Below, in pieces: positions 37,001-39,308 of a stretch of DNA of 39,308 nucleotides. Location: positions 1 to 39,308 of the forward strand of contig PJAB01000124.1 in assembly GCA_002887195.1 (NCBI GenBank), written 5' to 3'. The translations under genes were made by a program, and so were the position numbers. Position 1 is the first letter of the stretch; every line of letters starts with the position of its first letter. This stretch comes from Chrysochromulina parva. Taxonomy: Eukaryota; Haptophyta; Prymnesiales; Chrysochromulinaceae. A model generated the notes under the pieces. It was not told where the DNA came from. It made no database searches and was given only the letters and a program-made list of their open reading frames with translations.

Positions 37001-37252
37001 CTGAAGCACACGCAGCTGACAGTCGCGCGGCTGCTGGCGATTCGTATCGGGCAGGAAGCGCTGCTTAATCAGGAGCCTGAATATATCCACGAAGTCCTCT
37101 TGCGCTGGTATATCGCTGAAGTCGTACCTCTGAGCATTTTCGAGGAGGAACGCATCCATCGCCTCGCGCTCGCGCTCTGGAGACAGCTCGCCACGCAAGC
37201 ACTCGACAAGTGCGGCGGCGGCAGCATGGCTGCTCGTACTGCTCTGTGTCAT
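34034..37252 (-). CDS. NEK10: NEK10 kinase with armadillo-like N-terminal region
   Basis: A 1072-residue NIMA-related Ser/Thr kinase, clear orthologue of NEK10 by architecture. Residues about 20-450 are helical ARM-type repeats. The kinase domain (about 492-755) has the glycine loop LGRGAFGSVY, the lysine in FAMKEL, catalytic loop HRDLTPSN (about 628), DFGLAK (about 648) and GTVLYQCPE. HRDLTP, with Thr where most kinases have Lys, is shared with NEK10 elsewhere. The part after the kinase (RAEHQLRAEVHIERDF) is coiled. The C-terminal NEK10 module is also present: LLNQLHKILFICELPP, ELFSHRN ... LKVELHKVVSGSQETI and ISYEAMQQYIEQVLEVTGYY. In animals NEK10 acts in motile cilia and DNA-damage checkpoints. 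ATG 37252; one exon. Confidence 0.95.
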   Translation of the reverse strand: MTQSSTSSHAAAAALVECLRGELSPEREREAMDAFLLENAQRYDFSDIPAQEDFVDIFRLLIKQRFLPDTNRQQPRDCQLRVLQCMRVLMRDPAHRMLFSELGGAQVLVRLFVELSEEHSSQPHTDFASGMLVETLSIMKRFAPLEELAPLSRAAAGASTSAAEPTDGMRLQRALVALLSTREVLVLQCVLVAMHQFVQLESHLQAFGQLGCAEMLLRILTDYEPTFKAHAAELIELLLSERTFLLDVVLHDGTAAILSALPSDDPNVQLPLLRTLERMIGHGECGKEIRQIGGINVLMNVLSAPYLAPRVAIAICSVLTAIALDDEGALQIRKANGVYQLGQLLLQCAPPEAANIGAPTTAGSGRAAAVSCASADARISPSTAAAAPAADAADVSRIAEGGEPSPELLAAHAFRALRILFSTERNRKIFQRLFPPVLFAAFIDLGHYVNSLACYAPLAQQLFRLTAEMRVRMQEALADINVIKGPASHKVKDYAVQELLGRGAFGSVYQVKKDTGETLFAMKELPLDAVAEMQPQQPSGAQQPVSYLKREVKILSTLQHPNIIRYFESFQQGKSLYIVMELVEGATLLDHLNSLAEKGQTMPEARIWSIFTQMCLALRYIHKEKHVVHRDLTPSNVMITAEGVVKLADFGLAKQRMGTNSVMDSVVGTVLYQCPEIIQHETYGEKADIWSLGCILYQTAMLRPPFEGSNPLVVATNIVEGNYKPISGPFEPLLVDVVSKLLSVDPQVRPDIDAVSSLISPVLMAELARVSRAEHQLRAEVHIERDFRQRHEREASRNKEAVHRLLARHHLGSGQPRGASHGPGHGGGPSGGVSHREPGEPSLLRRSGQTRSPMLSISPSRIREIHDPCSRLLNQLHKILFICELPPSMEGALSAERLAIEKYKRELFSHRNHHRGRNLKVELHKVVSGSQETIDLAFRSSAADVQRISYEAMQQYIEQVLEVTGYYALGATSEETLGSEPAPPKMQRAISLPGSLPEPARLVPMPDRGGASAGSAPAPDPAPVYPPGRLRTTPGPVKSLMRAPNTPAGATLPPVIRAGGANLPPVPPPSTT

Positions 37253-37427
37253 GTGTGTGCGAAATGGACTTCACGTGACGAGATGATGTATCCTAACCTG
37301 TGAGGAGGAGGAGCTTGGTGTGTCGTGATGAAGTATCCTGTACCTGAGAGGCGTGTCCCGGTACACGTGCTGTTCCAAATTTCGGTGATTGCCATGAATG
37401 CCGCGATTGTCCATGTAAACCGGCGTC

Positions 37428-38564
37428 ATGGCTGGCCAGCCAGCTGCGGTTGACGAGTCTGAGGGAACGGAGAGCACCGAAGCGTTTACGGCGCGGCTGG
37501 CGAGGCCGCTGCGCATCTTTAAGGTGCCCATATCGGCCAACGTTGCGTGCATGATCCCAAGCCAGCACCACCTGATCGTGGCATGCCGAAACGCAACGTT
37601 GGCCGTCATTGACCTAAATGGCACCACAGCGCCGAGGGTGGTGCGCAGCGGTATCACAGTGCGGTATGGCACGCCGATAACCATGGCCGCGGAGGCCTTG
37701 GCATCAACGTCCGAGTCACCGCGCAGCATGGTGAACGTCTACTACAGCGTTGGAGGGAGCGACGTGTACTTTGCCAAGGTCGACCTTACCTCAGGCGCAC
37801 TCAGCGACGACCTTACGCGGCTGGAGCCGGATCGGAACCGCGGCCAAGTGACAGCTGTAGCGTGCGCACAGCAGCAGCTTTACGTCGCTTCCACCGATCG
37901 CTGCATCCGGCTATTTAGCTCTCGCAACGGAAGCCTGATTACCATGCTTGAGGAGGATGTGAGCCCCCCATCCTCGATCTCACTGAACCTGGATCGTCGG
38001 CAGCTGGTCACGTGCAGCAACGAGGGTGCTGGGGCGGTCTCGGTCTGGCGCACTCCCATATTGATGATGCGTACCTCTGGTAGCAAACGCTCGTGGTTGC
38101 GACAGTGGTGTGGTCTGGGCGTCTCACAAATCCTGGCCTCGACGGCAGTCGACGCAGGAACCGGCTCGGCGGACGGCACGCGGCAGCTCGAGTGCCTCCA
38201 CACATTCGTGGCGGGCAGCGCTGTGCATACAGCCCTTCTCGTTACGGGAGGAAGCTGCGCATTGACTGCAAACCAAGAAGGCGATCTTCACGTTCTGGAT
38301 CTCGAGCGGAAGCGCATCGCAGTCGGTTGGACCTTCTCTCTCTTTGGCCACACTGGACCCTTGAGAGCGCTTGCGCTCTCAGGCGATGCAACTTGCACGG
38401 CCTCCGCCACAGGCTGCGAATTACACGTGAGCAGGTGCCCCCCGAACGCACCAAGTGCGATCGGCACCGCCACCTCCATCGATCCTGCGGCTTCAACCAT
38501 TGAAGATGTGCTTCGAGGCATTCAAGAGGCCGCAGACGAACTTGAGAGCCCCGGAGCTCGCTGA
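37428..38564 (+). CDS. WD40-like beta-propeller protein of unknown role
   Basis: A 378-residue protein with diverged WD-type repeats: VACMIPSQHHLIVACRNATL, VTAVACAQQQLYVASTDRCIRLF, SISLNLDRRQLVTCSNEGAGAVSVW, ALLVTGGSCALTANQEGDLHVLDL and GHTGPLRALALSGDATCTASATG. About 6-7 blades are likely. The end (TSIDPAASTIEDVLRGIQ) is a charged helix. No signal peptide or membrane segment. I cannot assign a subfamily. Head to head with NEK10 (175 bp between ATGs), which may mean a shared promoter. Confidence 0.82.
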   Translation: MAGQPAAVDESEGTESTEAFTARLARPLRIFKVPISANVACMIPSQHHLIVACRNATLAVIDLNGTTAPRVVRSGITVRYGTPITMAAEALASTSESPRSMVNVYYSVGGSDVYFAKVDLTSGALSDDLTRLEPDRNRGQVTAVACAQQQLYVASTDRCIRLFSSRNGSLITMLEEDVSPPSSISLNLDRRQLVTCSNEGAGAVSVWRTPILMMRTSGSKRSWLRQWCGLGVSQILASTAVDAGTGSADGTRQLECLHTFVAGSAVHTALLVTGGSCALTANQEGDLHVLDLERKRIAVGWTFSLFGHTGPLRALALSGDATCTASATGCELHVSRCPPNAPSAIGTATSIDPAASTIEDVLRGIQEAADELESPGAR

Positions 38565-39308
38565 TGGCTGTTCAGACGAGACGGAGATGCCCGCGCCATG
38601 CGAACCGTACCTCTGCTTTTCGAACCTCTGTCGTGAGTTCGACGGTGCGCCGGCTCTCCGGCTCTCCTCGCTGCACTCCGAAGCACTCCCGTGAACTCGA
38701 GGGTCCTCCTCTGTTCTCTCCCGCTCCGTCCTTCGCGAGCCGAGCTCCGAGCTGCCGTCGTTTCGTCACGTCGAGGGCGGCCCTCTCCTCTCTCCGCGGT
38801 CCCGCCGCGGTGCGTGGAAAGTATCTATAGTTAACGCGATTACGTTTTCAGCGATAACCGATATCAGTATTTCGAGTATCGACGACGCGCCGGCGCTGCC
38901 CGTCGCTCCTATCTCGTTAGATACGGTAACTATGTTATAAAAATAATATAGTAATATAGGGCCGGGCGTTCGGTTGGAGTAGCCGCGCGTACGGTGGAGG
39001 GCGCGTGTACAGCGGTAAGGCGTAAGCGGACGGCGGGGGGGGCCGTTAAGTCTTAGTGCGTAGACCGTTCCGCCGCGCGTAGGTGTCACGGACCGTGTGT
39101 GTGGAGACACTCAGATTCTTCACCCACGGGCCGTTCTGCGCGACCGACGGCTAGCGGGCGTGGCCTACGAGGTTCGTGCGCTGCGACGGGCCGCCTGAGC
39201 GGTAAAGTGAGCGAAAATGGACGAAAAACCGTCACTTGAAAATCATAAGCCATGGTGATCGCGGATGGGGCCCAAGACTTGGCTATAGCCTTTTCTCAGG
39301 GAGGTGCT
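38565..39308. other. terminal non-coding region
   Basis: 744 bp to the end of the window, downstream of the beta-propeller gene. It includes an AT-rich island at about 38931-38959 (TATGTTATAAAAATAATAT) in GC-rich surroundings. No gene is supported; a gene could begin beyond the window. Confidence 0.5.

Noticed and set aside
1..39308. CRISPR arrays, insertion sequences, phage genes, rRNA
   Set aside because: None seen. The tandem repeats are too few and without regular spacers, no transposase or reverse-transcriptase motifs occur, and all firm genes are ordinary eukaryotic ones.

Overview
The window is nuclear DNA of a photosynthetic, flagellated protist. It carries eukaryotic-only genes: proteasome subunit alpha-6, a DNA polymerase delta subunit, RBMX2, an NEK10 kinase and the basal-body protein CCDC61. 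Six GT-AG introns of 75-131 nt can be placed by protein homology. Several proteins begin with a signal peptide followed by a transit-peptide-like stretch, the form used for import into a complex (secondary, red-type) plastid. Plastid-linked metabolism is present (DapF, a MenF-MenD fusion). A haptophyte or similar alga would fit; the sequence alone does not settle the species. DNA is GC-rich and dense, about one gene per 2.2 kb, mostly with single-exon genes.

Layout: 198-3281 (-) Mtr4/Ski2-type RNA helicase; 3438-3710 (+) small unknown ORF; 4181-4909 (+) HMG-box protein; 5300-6793 (-) zinc metallopeptidase joined to a VHL-beta-like domain; 6994-8016 (+) J-domain protein; 8162-9183 (+) fumarylacetoacetase-family hydrolase (2 exons); 9283-10260 (+) diaminopimelate epimerase; 10955-12799 (-) UDP-sugar pyrophosphorylase; 12955-15501 (+) coiled-coil protein; 16039-16989 (-) unknown, possibly BRCT-like; 17537-19684 (-) CCDC61/VFL3 (3 exons); 19839-20867 (-) RBMX2; 21677-23146 (-) POLD2 (probably 2 exons); 23327-26818 (+) MenF-MenD fusion; 27116-28108 (-) uracil-DNA glycosylase; 28125-30203 (+) GMAP-210-like golgin; 30204-32299 mostly non-coding with repeats and a doubtful tiny spliced ORF; 32300-33282 (+) PSMA6 (3 exons); 34034-37252 (-) NEK10; 37428-38564 (+) beta-propeller protein; the rest non-coding.

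The genes do not form one pathway. Recurring themes are cilia/basal bodies (CCDC61, NEK10), the Golgi and nucleotide sugars (golgin, USP), plastid biosynthesis (DapF, MenF-MenD, J-protein) and nucleic-acid upkeep (UNG, POLD2, helicase, RBMX2). Two items stand out. The first is a metallopeptidase whose VHL-like domain keeps the hydroxyproline-pocket residues. The second is a two-enzyme MenF-MenD protein with both active sites apparently intact. Starts are given at ATG codons; several reading frames extend upstream of them only through GTG or TTG codons.
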